64,000 nt of DNA from Phycisphaerae bacterium (GTDB taxonomy: Bacteria > Planctomycetota > Phycisphaerae > Phycisphaerales > SM1A02): assembly GCA_016795065.1 (NCBI GenBank), contig JAEUIU010000054.1, positions 42,353-106,352 of the forward strand. Reading direction: 5' to 3'. The translations under genes and the position numbers were made by a program. A model generated the notes under the pieces. It was given only the letters and a program-made list of their open reading frames with translations, was not told the DNA's origin and searched no databases. This document shows positions 1 to 9,900 of the stretch, one piece after another (the stretch's first letter is position 1; the number at the start of each line of letters is the position of its first letter).

Positions 1-80
1 GCATGACCATTCTCGCCTCGGTTCCGGCTGCCGCGGCCCTGCGACGCCAATCGCCGCGGGCTCTCTTGGCCACGCGCGGA

Positions 81-86
81 TAGGCT
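81..86 (+). promoter_or_regulatory. TANNNT -10-like box before uvrB
   Basis: TAGGCT ends 6 nt before the uvrB ATG, and there is no Shine-Dalgarno between them. The spacing would put transcription start at or beside the start codon. It belongs to a pattern repeated through the window (see findings). No -35 box can be recognised. Confidence 0.4.
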
Positions 87-92
87 TCCGCC

Positions 93-2216
93 ATGACCGT
101 GACCGAGCGCGCCGACTTTCAGATCAGGAGCCAGTTCGAGCCCACCGGCGACCAGCCGCAGGCGATCCGCGAGTTGGTGCACGGCGTCGACGGCGGTCGT
201 CGCCATCAGGTCCTTCTCGGCGCGACCGGCACCGGGAAGACCTTCACGATGGCCAACGTCATCGCAAGAACGGGTCGACCGACCCTCATCATCAGCCATA
301 ACAAGACGCTCGCCGCCCAGCTCTACGAGGAGATGCGCGAACTCTTCCCGAAGAACGCGGTCAGCTATTTCGTCAGCTACTACGACTACTACCAGCCCGA
401 GGCCTATATCCCGCAGCGGGACATCTATATCGAAAAGGACGCCTCACGCAACGACGACCTCGACCGGCTGCGGCTCCTGGCGACGAGCAACCTCCTCTCC
501 CGCCCCGACTGCATCGTCGTCGCCAGCGTGAGCTGCCTCTACGGCCTCGGCTCGCCCTCGGAGTACGCGAAGCGCACCGTGCTGCTCGAGGTCGGCCGCT
601 CAATCGACCGGCGGAAGTTCCTGCTGGGCCTGGCCGACATGCAGTATGGCAGGAACGACATGGCCCCGTCGCGCGGCAACTTCCGCGTGCGCGGCGACAC
701 GATCGAGGTCTACCCGGCATACGAGCAGTACGCGATCCGAATCGATCTCTTCGGCGACCGGATCGACGCGATCCAGCTCTTCGACCCGACCTCGGGCGAA
801 CTGTTAGCCGACGAGCGGAAGACGATGATCTTCCCCGCGGTCCACTACGTCATGCCCGAGGACCAGAAGGCGAAGGCCCTGCATTCGATCCGCGAGGAGC
901 TCGACGCCCGCGTGGCGGTGCTGCGCGGCGAGGGACGGCTGCTCGAGGCCCAGCGCCTTCTCTCGCGCACCAAGTACGATCTGGAGCTGCTCACCGAGGT
1001 CGGCTTCTGCTCGGGGATCGAGAACTACTCGCGGCATTTCGACGGCCGCCCAGCGGGAGCGCGGGCATGGACGCTGATGGACTACTTCCGTCAGCGCCCG
1101 GGGCGCAGCGAGGCCCGCGGCGAGGACGACTGGCTCGTGATCATCGATGAAAGCCACGTGACCATCCCGCAGATCCGCGGGATGTACTTCGGCGACAAGG
1201 CCCGCAAGCAGACGCTCGTCGACCATGGCTTCCGCCTGCCGAGCGCCCTGGACAACCGTCCGCTCACCTTTGAGGAATGGGAAGAAATCATCCCTCAGGC
1301 GATCTATGTCTCGGCGACGCCAGGGCCGTACGAACTCGCCAAGGCCGAGGGCATCGTCGCCGAACAGGTCATCCGCCCGACCGGCCTGGTCGACCCCCCG
1401 ATCTCGGTCCGCCCGGCGCGCGGACAGGTTCCGGATCTGCTCGAGGAATGCAAGCTCCGCGCCGCCCGCGGCGAACGGGCTCTCGTCACGGCACTCACCA
1501 AGCGGCTCTGCGAGGACCTCACCAACTACCTCGACAAGCAGGGCGTGCGGGTGCGCTATCTCCATAGCGAGATCGAGACGCTCGAACGACTCGAGATCCT
1601 CCGCGAGCTGCGGGAAGGCGTCTTCGATGTTCTCGTCGGCGTCAACCTCCTTCGCGAGGGACTCGACCTGCCCGAGGTGTCGCTGGTCTGCATCCTCGAC
1701 GCCGACAAGCAGGGCTTCCTGCGCAGCCAGTCGAGCCTCATCCAGATCATGGGCCGCGCCGCCCGCAATGCCAACTCGCTGGCGATCCTTTACGCCGACG
1801 GCGTTACGCCGGAGATGCAGGCCGCGATCGACGAGGTCGAGCGGCGTCGGGCGAAGCAGTTGGCCTTCAACAAGGAACACAACATCACGCCGCAGACGAT
1901 CCTCAAGGCGATCCGTCGCGGCATGGAACAGGAACTCGCCGGTCAACGCACCGCCCGCGGCGCCGTCGGCAAGGTGCGCGAGCAGACCTTCGATCGCGAC
2001 GAACTCATCCTCGAGCTCGAGGGCACGATGATCGAGGCGGCCCAGAACCTCGAGTTCGAGAAGGCCGCAAGCCTGCGCGACCAGGTCGCGAAGCTGAAGG
2101 CGATGGCACCAGGCACCAAGCTGCCAAAGCCATCGTCGAGCGATGATGACGCCCCGCGCAAGGCGAAAGCCGGCATGCCCGGCACGCGCGCCGGCCGCCG
2201 CGGACGCAAGCGCTGA
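93..2216 (+). CDS. uvrB: Excinuclease ABC subunit B
   Basis: UvrB is the DNA-damage verification helicase of nucleotide excision repair. It is loaded by UvrA and recruits UvrC. At 707 residues it has the full family length. Visible landmarks are Walker A G-A-T-G-T-G-K-T (about 43-50), the tyrosine-rich beta-hairpin Y-Y-D-Y-Y-Q-P-E-A-Y-I-P (about 95-106) that clamps DNA, the D-E-S-H box (about 353), Y-V-S-A-T-P-G, the Q-I-M-G-R-A-A-R helicase motif VI and a C-terminal UVR domain (about 650-685) for UvrC contact. The last 30 residues are Lys/Arg-rich and poorly conserved. The ATG at 93 matches the family N-terminus. uvrA lies 4.7 kb downstream on the same strand, separated by unrelated genes. 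Confidence 0.98.
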   Translation: MTVTERADFQIRSQFEPTGDQPQAIRELVHGVDGGRRHQVLLGATGTGKTFTMANVIARTGRPTLIISHNKTLAAQLYEEMRELFPKNAVSYFVSYYDYYQPEAYIPQRDIYIEKDASRNDDLDRLRLLATSNLLSRPDCIVVASVSCLYGLGSPSEYAKRTVLLEVGRSIDRRKFLLGLADMQYGRNDMAPSRGNFRVRGDTIEVYPAYEQYAIRIDLFGDRIDAIQLFDPTSGELLADERKTMIFPAVHYVMPEDQKAKALHSIREELDARVAVLRGEGRLLEAQRLLSRTKYDLELLTEVGFCSGIENYSRHFDGRPAGARAWTLMDYFRQRPGRSEARGEDDWLVIIDESHVTIPQIRGMYFGDKARKQTLVDHGFRLPSALDNRPLTFEEWEEIIPQAIYVSATPGPYELAKAEGIVAEQVIRPTGLVDPPISVRPARGQVPDLLEECKLRAARGERALVTALTKRLCEDLTNYLDKQGVRVRYLHSEIETLERLEILRELREGVFDVLVGVNLLREGLDLPEVSLVCILDADKQGFLRSQSSLIQIMGRAARNANSLAILYADGVTPEMQAAIDEVERRRAKQLAFNKEHNITPQTILKAIRRGMEQELAGQRTARGAVGKVREQTFDRDELILELEGTMIEAAQNLEFEKAASLRDQVAKLKAMAPGTKLPKPSSSDDDAPRKAKAGMPGTRAGRRGRKR

Positions 2217-2232
2217 AGCCGCCACAGGCTGG

Positions 2233-2238
2233 TAGAGT
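2233..2238 (+). promoter_or_regulatory. TANNNT -10-like box before ubiB-like gene
   Basis: TAGAGT ends 6 nt before the ATG at 2245, with no Shine-Dalgarno between. It lies just downstream of the uvrB stop and could give this gene its own leaderless transcript. Confidence 0.4.
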
Positions 2239-2244
2239 CCGCAC

Positions 2245-3963
2245 ATGCCAGTCGCCGCTGCTGCCCGCACGATCCGCCACGTCAAGCGATACAGCGAGAT
2301 CCTTGATGTCCTGGTCCGGCACGGCTTCGACGATGTCGTCAGCAACTTCGGTCTCGATCGCCTGCTCCAGCGCGGATACGGACTGGTCGGTGCGAAGCGC
2401 GAACCGACCGAACTGATGAGCCGCCCGGCGCGGATGCGGCGGGTGATGGAAGACCTCGGCCCGACCTTCATGAAGCTCGGGCAGATGCTTTCCTGCCGCA
2501 AGGACCTGGTCCCCGACGAGTGGTCGAAGGAGTTCGAGAAGCTCCAGGCCGAAGGGCCGAAGCTTCCCTTCGAGGCAATTCGAGAGGTCCTTCACGCCGA
2601 GTTCGTGGGGCGCGAGCAGGAACTCTTCGCATCAATCGAGGAGGAGCCGATCGCGGCGGCTTCGATGGCCCAAGTGCATCGGGCGGTGCTCACCGATGGC
2701 AAGCCGGTCGTGCTCAAGATCCTCCGTCCGGGCACCGAGCAGCGGACCCAGGCCGATCTTGAGATCCTCAGCACCCTCGCCGAGTTCGTCGAGAACCACT
2801 TCGCCAACGTCGGCTTCCATCCGACCGACGTCGTGCGCGAGTTCGCCCGCGAACTGAAGCGCGAGGTCGACTTCACCTACGAGGCCCGCAGCACCGACAC
2901 GCTCCGCCGGGCCTTCGCCGACGACCCGAACGTTCGCTTCCCCGAGGTGTACTGGAAGGCCACCACACGCCGCGTACTTGCCTTGGAGGAATTCACGGGC
3001 GTCCTCCTCTCGCGCATGACGGAGGAGAACCTCACCCCGGAGCAGCGGCGCGACGTGGTCAGCCACGGCGCCGACGCGGTCGCGAAGCAGTGCCTGGAAA
3101 TCGGCGTCTTCCACGCCGACCCGCATCCCGGCAACCTCTTCGCCCTCGTGCAACCCGATGGTCGGGCAATCGCTGGCTTCATCGACTGCGGCATGACCGG
3201 ACGGCTCGAGCGGCGCACGATGGACGAGCTTGCCCAGCTCGTGAAGGGGGTGGCCGAGGCGGACGTCGACCGGGTCATCGAGATTTGCGGTGCATTTGCC
3301 AATGTGCCGCCGACGACCCTCTCCAACCCGGCGTTCCGCGCCGACATGGCCGACATGGTGCGTTCCTTCGAAGTCCGCTCCTTCGAGCAGTTCGATCTGC
3401 CGGGCCTACTCAACTCGCTCTTCGAGACGATGCGGGCCCATCGCCTGCGCTTCCCGGCCGAGCTGATCATGCTCATCAAGGCCCTCACCACCATCGAGGC
3501 GGTTGGGCGAAGCGTGGATCCGACCTTCGATCTCATCGCCCACCTGCGGCCCTCGATCGAGCGCGTGGTGCGGCAGCGCTACGGATGGAAGGCGATCCGC
3601 GGTCGACTCCTCCGCAACCTCGGCGAGTACGCGGCGCTGATCGAGGACCTGCCAAGCGAGATCAAGCTCCTCATTGCCGCCGCCCGACAGAACAACTTCG
3701 CGATCAACCTTCAGCACAAGGGCCTCTCGACGCTGACCCAGACGATCGAGCACGCCAGCCGTAACATCGGCTTTGCGATGATGGTGACCGGACTCACCGT
3801 CGCGTCGTCAATCCTTGTGCACGCCAGCGGATCTCCCGAGCGGGCGGGGCTCCAGTCGCTGGGCATCATCGGCTTCATCGCCGCGGGCGTGCTGGCGATC
3901 GTCTACCTCATCGCCAACCGCCGTTGGATCTCCTCCCAACGTAACGACGAGAATGGGCGCTGA
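2245..3963 (+). CDS. ubiB: ABC1/AarF/UbiB family atypical kinase-like protein
   Basis: A 572-residue member of the UbiB/AarF/ADCK family, membrane-associated atypical kinases or ATPases usually tied to ubiquinone or isoprenoid lipid metabolism. Family signatures visible are K-L-G-Q-M, an A-S-M-A-Q-V-H-R-A segment (the family's alanine-rich nucleotide loop), V-V-L-K-I-L-R-P-G with the catalytic lysine, F-H-A-D-P-H-P-G-N-L and a metal-binding D-C-G-M-T-G where D-F-G is more usual. Two hydrophobic C-terminal helices (about 510-560) should anchor it in the inner membrane. The next gene overlaps its stop codon. No other quinone genes are in the window, so the substrate stays open. Confidence 0.92.
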   Translation: MPVAAAARTIRHVKRYSEILDVLVRHGFDDVVSNFGLDRLLQRGYGLVGAKREPTELMSRPARMRRVMEDLGPTFMKLGQMLSCRKDLVPDEWSKEFEKLQAEGPKLPFEAIREVLHAEFVGREQELFASIEEEPIAAASMAQVHRAVLTDGKPVVLKILRPGTEQRTQADLEILSTLAEFVENHFANVGFHPTDVVREFARELKREVDFTYEARSTDTLRRAFADDPNVRFPEVYWKATTRRVLALEEFTGVLLSRMTEENLTPEQRRDVVSHGADAVAKQCLEIGVFHADPHPGNLFALVQPDGRAIAGFIDCGMTGRLERRTMDELAQLVKGVAEADVDRVIEICGAFANVPPTTLSNPAFRADMADMVRSFEVRSFEQFDLPGLLNSLFETMRAHRLRFPAELIMLIKALTTIEAVGRSVDPTFDLIAHLRPSIERVVRQRYGWKAIRGRLLRNLGEYAALIEDLPSEIKLLIAAARQNNFAINLQHKGLSTLTQTIEHASRNIGFAMMVTGLTVASSILVHASGSPERAGLQSLGIIGFIAAGVLAIVYLIANRRWISSQRNDENGR

Positions 3964-4531
3964 AACGTCCACACCAGCGGCCAAGGCCACCCGTGGCACC
4001 GCCGACACGGGCGTCGCGCTAGGTATCGGCATCTGCAGTGCCTTCTTCTTCTGTCGAATCCTCTCCGACAGCGCCAACGATGCCCTCTCGCTCGACACGA
4101 TGCGGGACCTCCTCCTCGGTTCCATCCCAATAGCGCTGCTCGCCGTCCTTGTCGGCATGACCTCGCCGATCGAGGTCCGGGCAACCATGGCCTACTTCCG
4201 ACAGTCCCGCCGTTGGCGCAACCACCATTGTCCGCGGTGCGACCACACCATCGACCCCACCCAGTTCGACGGGGTCTGCCCGGAGTGCGGCAGCCCCTTC
4301 GGACGTCCCAAGGCTCCGCCTCGGCGAACCGGCCGACGGATCCGTGCAAGCCTGATCGCCATCGGCGTGGCGGCGCTGGTCGCGATGATCTGGCAAGCCG
4401 CCGACCTGTCCGCCTTCCGCTCCAAGGTCGACGGCCAACCCCAGATTCGGCACTCCCGGGCCCGATGGTGGCCTGCGGAAAGTGCCGGCTTCGTCTACGA
4501 ACCGGGTCGGGGCATCAGCGCACACGACTGA
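3953..4531 (+). CDS. Small membrane protein with a zinc ribbon
   Basis: A 192-residue protein I cannot assign to a named family. The ATG at 3953 overlaps the end of the ubiB-like gene by 11 nt, so the two are probably co-translated. It shows two hydrophobic segments near residues 18-34 and 48-65, a cytoplasmic-type zinc ribbon with C-P-R-C and C-P-E-C about 17 residues apart, and a third hydrophobic segment near 140-155. Short zinc-ribbon membrane proteins of this kind are common in Planctomycetota and mostly uncharacterised. Confidence 0.75.
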   Translation: MGAETSTPAAKATRGTADTGVALGIGICSAFFFCRILSDSANDALSLDTMRDLLLGSIPIALLAVLVGMTSPIEVRATMAYFRQSRRWRNHHCPRCDHTIDPTQFDGVCPECGSPFGRPKAPPRRTGRRIRASLIAIGVAALVAMIWQAADLSAFRSKVDGQPQIRHSRARWWPAESAGFVYEPGRGISAHD

Positions 4532-4811
4532 GTGGCTTTCGGAGCCGCGAGATTCCTTCGGGTGGTCCACGCCGACCTCACGCTTCCTTTTCAGGTGGGC
4601 TAGGCCCGATCAGGCTCCGCCCCAGACCGACGCATCAGAGAGGATCCGCGAGGAAGGCCCTTCGCCCGGATGGTCCGGTTCGGTCATCGGCGCGCCGCCT
4701 GTTTGAAACTCGGTTGCGCTTGAGGCCTTCCGTTCTCGTGTACACCTGACGACTCCCCTCTGTGGCCTTCGGTCCCCGTTCGCTCCATTCACCACAGGCT
4801 TCGGAATCACC

Positions 4812-5936
4812 ATGCGTATCCAGACTCTCCATCTTGCCTCGTTCGCCGCCATCGCCGGCCTCGCCATCACCACTGCTTCGGTCGCCAGCGGCCCCGTCTG
4901 TCCGTGTGCAACGGACCTCAACAACGACGGGATGACGGACGCCCCCGACCTCGCGATCCTCCTCGGAGCGTGGGGGACTCGGGGTCTGGCCGACTTCAAC
5001 GAGTCGGGCACCGTGGACGCCGTGGACCTTGCCATTCTCCTTGGCGAATGGGGCCCTTGCGACCCACCCGCCAACGACAATTGCGGGCAGGCGATCGTCC
5101 TCGACGGCGAAACGGTCGTCGAGCCGATCTGCAACGCATCCGCCACCGACAGCCCGGTCTCGTTCCCGACAATGTGCGACGGCGATCGGGCCACCATCGG
5201 CAAGGACATCTGGTACCGATGGACCGCCCCGTATGACGGACGGGTCATCGTTCACACCTATGAGTCCGAGTTCGACACGGTGCTTGGCGTCTACGGTTCC
5301 ACGATCCAGGGCTCTTGCGCATGCCCGGGTGGCCAGATCTCCTTCGCCACATTGCTGGGCTGCGATGACGACGTGTCTGACGTGAACACAGCGTCCTTTG
5401 TCGAGGTTCCGATCACCGAAGGTGACTGCCTGACCCTTCGCGTCGGCGGCTACAAGTTCAGCGGCGGCGATGTCGATGAGGGACCGGGCCTCCTCACCGT
5501 TCGTCCGATCAAGAAGGGCGACCGCTGCGACATTGCCCACGACCTGCCCAGTCAGAACCAGGTGGAGGTGAATGGCACCAATGCCGGCGACACCTGGCTC
5601 GAAATCGATCAGAGCAGTTGCGCTAACGGCGACGACCGCGACGAGTGGTACCGCTTCGTCATGCCCTGCCAAGGCACGCTGCACATCTCGACCTGCGACC
5701 CCTTCACCGATTATGACACCACGCTCGCTGCGTACGTGGGCTGCGGTGGCGTCAACGACGAGATCACCTGCAACGACGATTCCACCACTCCGGGTTGCCA
5801 GATCGGCGGCCTCAACCGCAAGTCGGAGATCACCGTCGTGGGCGGCGGCGGCGATGTCATCTACATCCGCGTCTCAGGCTTCCAGGGCGCCGTTGGGAAC
5901 TTCCGCCTGAAGCTCTCGGTGAGTTGCGTGGGCTAA
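4812..5936 (+). CDS. Secreted protein, N-terminal dockerin-like repeats plus duplicated beta domain
   Basis: A 374-residue exported protein. A signal peptide (about 1-26, cleaved after an A-S-V-A-S-G stretch) is followed directly by two dockerin-like Ca-loop repeats (about 33-80), each ending D-L-A-I-L-L-G-x-W-G. Two homologous domains of about 130 residues follow. Both have a D-x-W-Y-R-W or D-E-W-Y-R-F core, a segment about fibre or vessel strain replaced here by aromatic beta strands, a Y-D-T/F-D-T turn and paired cysteines, resembling pre-peptidase or carbohydrate-binding beta sandwiches. No catalytic motif is visible. The dockerin-like module is at the N-terminus, whereas the other four proteins in this window carry it at the C-terminus. 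No clear promoter or Shine-Dalgarno was seen. Confidence 0.85.
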   Translation: MRIQTLHLASFAAIAGLAITTASVASGPVCPCATDLNNDGMTDAPDLAILLGAWGTRGLADFNESGTVDAVDLAILLGEWGPCDPPANDNCGQAIVLDGETVVEPICNASATDSPVSFPTMCDGDRATIGKDIWYRWTAPYDGRVIVHTYESEFDTVLGVYGSTIQGSCACPGGQISFATLLGCDDDVSDVNTASFVEVPITEGDCLTLRVGGYKFSGGDVDEGPGLLTVRPIKKGDRCDIAHDLPSQNQVEVNGTNAGDTWLEIDQSSCANGDDRDEWYRFVMPCQGTLHISTCDPFTDYDTTLAAYVGCGGVNDEITCNDDSTTPGCQIGGLNRKSEITVVGGGGDVIYIRVSGFQGAVGNFRLKLSVSCVG

Positions 5937-6004
5937 CACGACAGCAACCCACCAAGTCAGCACCCCAAATCGCCATCCCAAATCAGTACCATCGAACGGA
6001 CGTG

Positions 6005-6030
6005 ACGCCCCGAGCCTCGGCTTGGGGCGT
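6005..6030 (+). terminator. Hairpin after the dockerin-like gene
   Basis: A 10-bp inverted repeat (acgccccgag / cttggggcgt with one G-T pair, 6-nt loop) lies 69 nt after the stop at 5936. It is followed only by a weak T-tract (tgcgtttct). It is a plausible intrinsic terminator for the secreted-protein gene. Confidence 0.6.
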
Positions 6031-6176
6031 TGCGTTTCTGCCATGCGGTGCAAACATGGAGCGGTCGAAGAGTCCCCTTCCCATGCTTTGAATCGCCTGC
6101 GCAGCGAGCTGCCGCGACGGCGATCGCGACCAGACGTGAGCGGAGCGGGACGATGAATGGCTACGACTCTGCAGGC

Positions 6177-6239
6177 TGCGACAAGAACGCGTGACGGCTT
6201 CGTCAGCGAGCGGACCTGGCGATCCTCCTTGGCAACAGG
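6177..6239 (+). pseudogene. Frameshifted dockerin-like repeat remnant
   Basis: Reading from 6180 gives D-K-N-A, then a stop. Reading the next 18 nt one base later gives D-G-F-V-S-E, and returning to the first frame at 6210 gives A-D-L-A-I-L-L-G-N. Joined, this is a near-complete dockerin-like Ca-loop and helix with a one-base insertion near 6192 and a compensating loss near 6210. No open frame connects it to a signal peptide. I read it as the decayed tail of a former dockerin-tagged gene. Confidence 0.65.
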
Positions 6240-6934
6240 CCGTTGTCAGCGTTGGAGGTCACTGTCACGAAGCGTCCGGCCCAAAAACAAACCGACCCGC
6301 TTTCGCGGGCAGCTTCGTGTCGTCTAACTTGGTCGTCGCGAGGCCCTTGGCCTATTGCCCGCGAAGCCGAATGCTGCGGGCGGCGGTACAGAGGAAGGCG
6401 AGTTCAGAGGGGTGCACTTGTTTTGGGGCGGGACGCGTAACGTCTGCTTGGGCTTTGGCTTCGGGTGCTTTTCCATCAGCCCGCATCTCGACCGGCTGCG
6501 TCGGGATGACGACCCGAAGCTGTTCCCGGGCGCGAAGCGAAGGGGTGGATGGGGTCGACGAGGCGGGACTCATGGCAGACGGTGACGCGAACGAGGTCAT
6601 GGAATGGCTTCCCTTTCATTCGGATGAACACCGCCAAGGGACGCAGATTCCTGCCGTCTGTCGGGCGAACACCGTATCCGTTTGCCACAAATGGGGGACA
6701 CGCCACCACAGTCTCGGACGTTTTCGTTCTCGGCGGGAGAGGCGTTTCCCCTCGACATATCTTCTGCGGCGGACTGGGAAAGCGAGACGTACCCTTGGTG
6801 GATGGTTGTAACGGCAAGGGTGAAGTGACCGCTACTTGCCAAGTTGGTCTCGGTGGATGAAGAGTGGCCGGTCCGGACGCTCGCGATCTTGCAGAAAATT
6901 CAGCCAGATTACCGAACAAACACCTATCAGGCGG
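6240..6934. other. Gene-poor stretch upstream of uvrA
   Basis: About 700 bases without a credible gene. Open frames here (for example 6191-6811 plus and 6352-6600 minus) have compositions that look like shuffled sequence and no signal peptide, domain or ribosome site. A small perfect hairpin cccgc/gcggg lies at 6296-6309 without a T-tract. By eye the base composition is less GC-rich than the flanking genes, which fits degraded DNA left from a lost gene. Confidence 0.5.
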
Positions 6935-6940
6935 TATGAT
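6935..6940 (+). promoter_or_regulatory. TANNNT -10-like box before uvrA
   Basis: TATGAT, a good -10 match, ends 7 nt before the ATG at 6948. This supports 6948 as a leaderless start rather than the in-frame ATG at 6936, which lies inside the box. No SOS-type operator was recognised nearby. Confidence 0.45.
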
Positions 6941-6947
6941 CGCTGCC

Positions 6948-9900
6948 ATGTGTCCGCCCCCGAGCGCCAACAGACGAGACCCCGCCGGAGACAGTTCCCT
7001 CGATCCCCGCCACTGCATCCGGGTCCGCGGCGCGAAAGAGCACAACCTCAAGGATGTCAGCCTCGACATCCCCCGCGACCAACTCGTGGTGATGACCGGC
7101 GTCTCGGGCTCCGGCAAGAGTTCGCTCGCCTTCGACACTATCTTCGCCGAGGGCCAGCGAAAATACATGGAGTCGCTCTCCGCGTACGCCCGGCAGTTCC
7201 TCGATCAGATGGAGAAGCCAAACGTCGAGGCGATCGAGGGCCTTCCTCCGACCATCGCCATCGAGCAGCGCACCGGCGGCCACACCCCACGGTCGACGGT
7301 CGCAACGACGACGGAGATCTACGACTACCTGCGACTTCTCTACGCACGATGCGGGCAGCCGACCTGTTGGCATGTGAAAGAAGGCAAGGGCAAGTCGACC
7401 GGTGAGGTCTGCGGTGAACCGATCACCGCCGCAAGCGTCTCCCAGATCGTCGCGACGCTGGTCGATCACCGTGCCGGCAAGCGGGCCATGATCTGCGCTC
7501 CCATGGTGCGCGGAAAGAAGGGCTTCCACCGCGACATCCTCGAGGCGATCCAGAAGCAGGGCTTCGTGCGAGCGCGCGTCGACGGCACGATTGTCGACCT
7601 GCGCGAGACACTCAAGACAGGTGGCGACAATCCGCTCAAGCTTGGCCGCTATGAGACGCACGACGTCGAGGCGGTCGTCGACAGGATCCAGATCGGCGAG
7701 GAGAGTCGACAGCGGCTTGCGGAGAGCGTCGAGGCCTCGCTCAAGCTGGCCGAAGGCAACGTCGTCGTCCTGATTGAAGAGGGCGAGGGGGCGGGCACGA
7801 CGTGGAAGGAAGAGCGCTACAGCGAGAAGTTCGCCTGTTCAAAGCACCCCGAGTGCTCGCTGGAGGAACTCGAACCTCGACTCTTCTCGTTCAACTCACC
7901 GCACGGGGCGTGCCCGGCATGCGCCGGCCTGGGGCGGGTTAGCGAACTCGATGAGCGGCTCGTCGTGCCGCACCCCGACAAGCCGCTGGGCGAGGCGATC
8001 GATCCGTGGCGAAAGAACGGCCCACGGATGAACATGTGGTACGGGCGACTGCTGCGAAAGCTCGCCACCAAGTTCGGTCTCGACCCGCAGATGCCCTTCG
8101 CGAAACTGCCCGCCAAGCCGAAACGCCAACTCATGCAGGGCCTCTCGATCGAGGAGGAGGAGAAGCTCGGCTTCTCGTGGGAAGGCATCCTCCCGGGCCT
8201 CAAGCGCCGCTATCTCGAGACCGAGAGCGATATCGTCAAGGAGCGGCTCACCGCGTACATGAGCGACGCCCCCTGCCACGCCTGCCTCGGCGCGCGACTC
8301 AAACCAGCGGCATTGGCGGTGCGCATCCGGTCAGGCTCACTCTTCCTCAACATCGCCCAGGTCTGCAACCTCAATGTCGAGCGGGCGATCGGGTTCTTCG
8401 CATCGCTGGCCCTTGACACCGAGCGACGAGCCATTGCCGCGCCGATCCTCAAGGAGATCCAGGCGCGCCTTGGCTTCCTCTCATCGGTCGGTCTGGAATA
8501 CCTCTCCCTCGACCGCACGAGCTCGACGCTCTCCGGCGGTGAGGCCCAGCGGATTCGACTTGCGACGCAGGTCGGATCGGGTCTCGTGGGTGTGGCCTAT
8601 GTCCTTGACGAGCCGACCATCGGACTGCACCAGCGCGACAACGACCGGCTCGTCGCCACACTTCGACGGCTCGCCGACATCGGCAACACGGTCCTGGTGG
8701 TCGAACATGACGAGGACATGATCCGGGCGTCCGACTGGGTCGTGGACGTCGGGCCCGGCCCAGGTCGTCACGGCGGCATGATCGTCGCCAGCGGTCCGCC
8801 GCTTGAGGTCGCGGCCCATCCTACGTCCCTTACCGGGGCCTATCTCAGCGGGCGCCGCTCGATCGAGGTTCCCAAGTCACGGCGTGCGGTGGACCCCGCC
8901 AAAGGCGTGACCATTCATGGCGCGCGGGCCAACAACCTGAAGTCGATTGACGTGACCATCCCGGCCAACGGCATGATCTGTGTGACTGGCGTCTCAGGCT
9001 CCGGCAAGTCAACCCTCGTCAATGACATCCTCCTGAACTCGGCCATGATCGAGATCCAGGACTCTCGCATCGTCGCCGGCGCGCACGACAAGATCACCGG
9101 CCTCAAGAGCTACGATCGCATCGTCGATGTCGACCAGTCGCCGATCGGTCGGACCCCTCGCTCAAACCCAGCGACATACACCGGAATCTTCGACGAGATC
9201 CGCAAGATCTTTGCCCTCACCAGCGAGTCGAAGATCCGCGGCTACGAGCCAGGCCGCTTTTCCTTCAACGTGAAGGGCGGACGCTGCGAAGCATGCCAGG
9301 GCCAAGGAGTCCGTCGGATCGAGATGCACTTTCTGCCCGACGTCTTCGTCGTTTGCGATACATGCAAGGGATCGCGCTACAACCGCGAGACCCTCGAGGT
9401 GAAGTACAAGCACAAGACGATTGCGGATGTCCTGGAGATGACCGTCGACGACGCCGTCCAGTATTTCGACTCTCATCCGAAGATCCGACGAATGCTCGAG
9501 TGCCTTCAGGAAGTCGGCCTTGGGTACATCCAACTCGGGCAGGCCTCCACAACGCTCTCGGGCGGCGAGGCGCAGCGAGTGAAACTTGCGTCGGAACTCG
9601 GCACGGCGAGCAGCTTGAGCGGCATCATCACGAAGACCCTCTACATCCTCGACGAGCCGACCACCGGCCTTCACTTTGACGATGTCCGCAAGCTCATCGG
9701 CGTGCTCGTCAAACTCGCCGATGCTGGCCACACGTTGGTGGTCATCGAACACAACCTCGACGTCATCAAGTGTGCCGACTGGATCATTGACCTCGGCCCC
9801 GAGGGAGGCGATCGCGGCGGCACGGTGATCGCAACCGGCACGCCGGAGTCGATCGCAGCCCACCCGACGAGCTACACCGGGAAGTACTTGAAGTCACTGC

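Noticed and set aside
1..92. Divergent gene starting at the left edge (ATG at position 4 on the minus strand)
   Set aside because: Only one codon is inside the window, so nothing can be supported.
804..2501. 565-residue minus-strand open frame opposite uvrB
   Set aside because: It is the complement of highly conserved uvrB codons; long antisense frames are expected in GC-rich DNA. No start signal or domain.
4812..5936. Cellulosome component
   Set aside because: The dockerin-like loops end in L-L-G-x-W-G and no cohesin, scaffoldin or glycoside hydrolase motif was found.
6191..6811. 206-residue frame in the gene-poor stretch
   Set aside because: Composition looks random, contains a frameshifted dockerin remnant in another frame, and has no Shine-Dalgarno or TANNNT box at its start.
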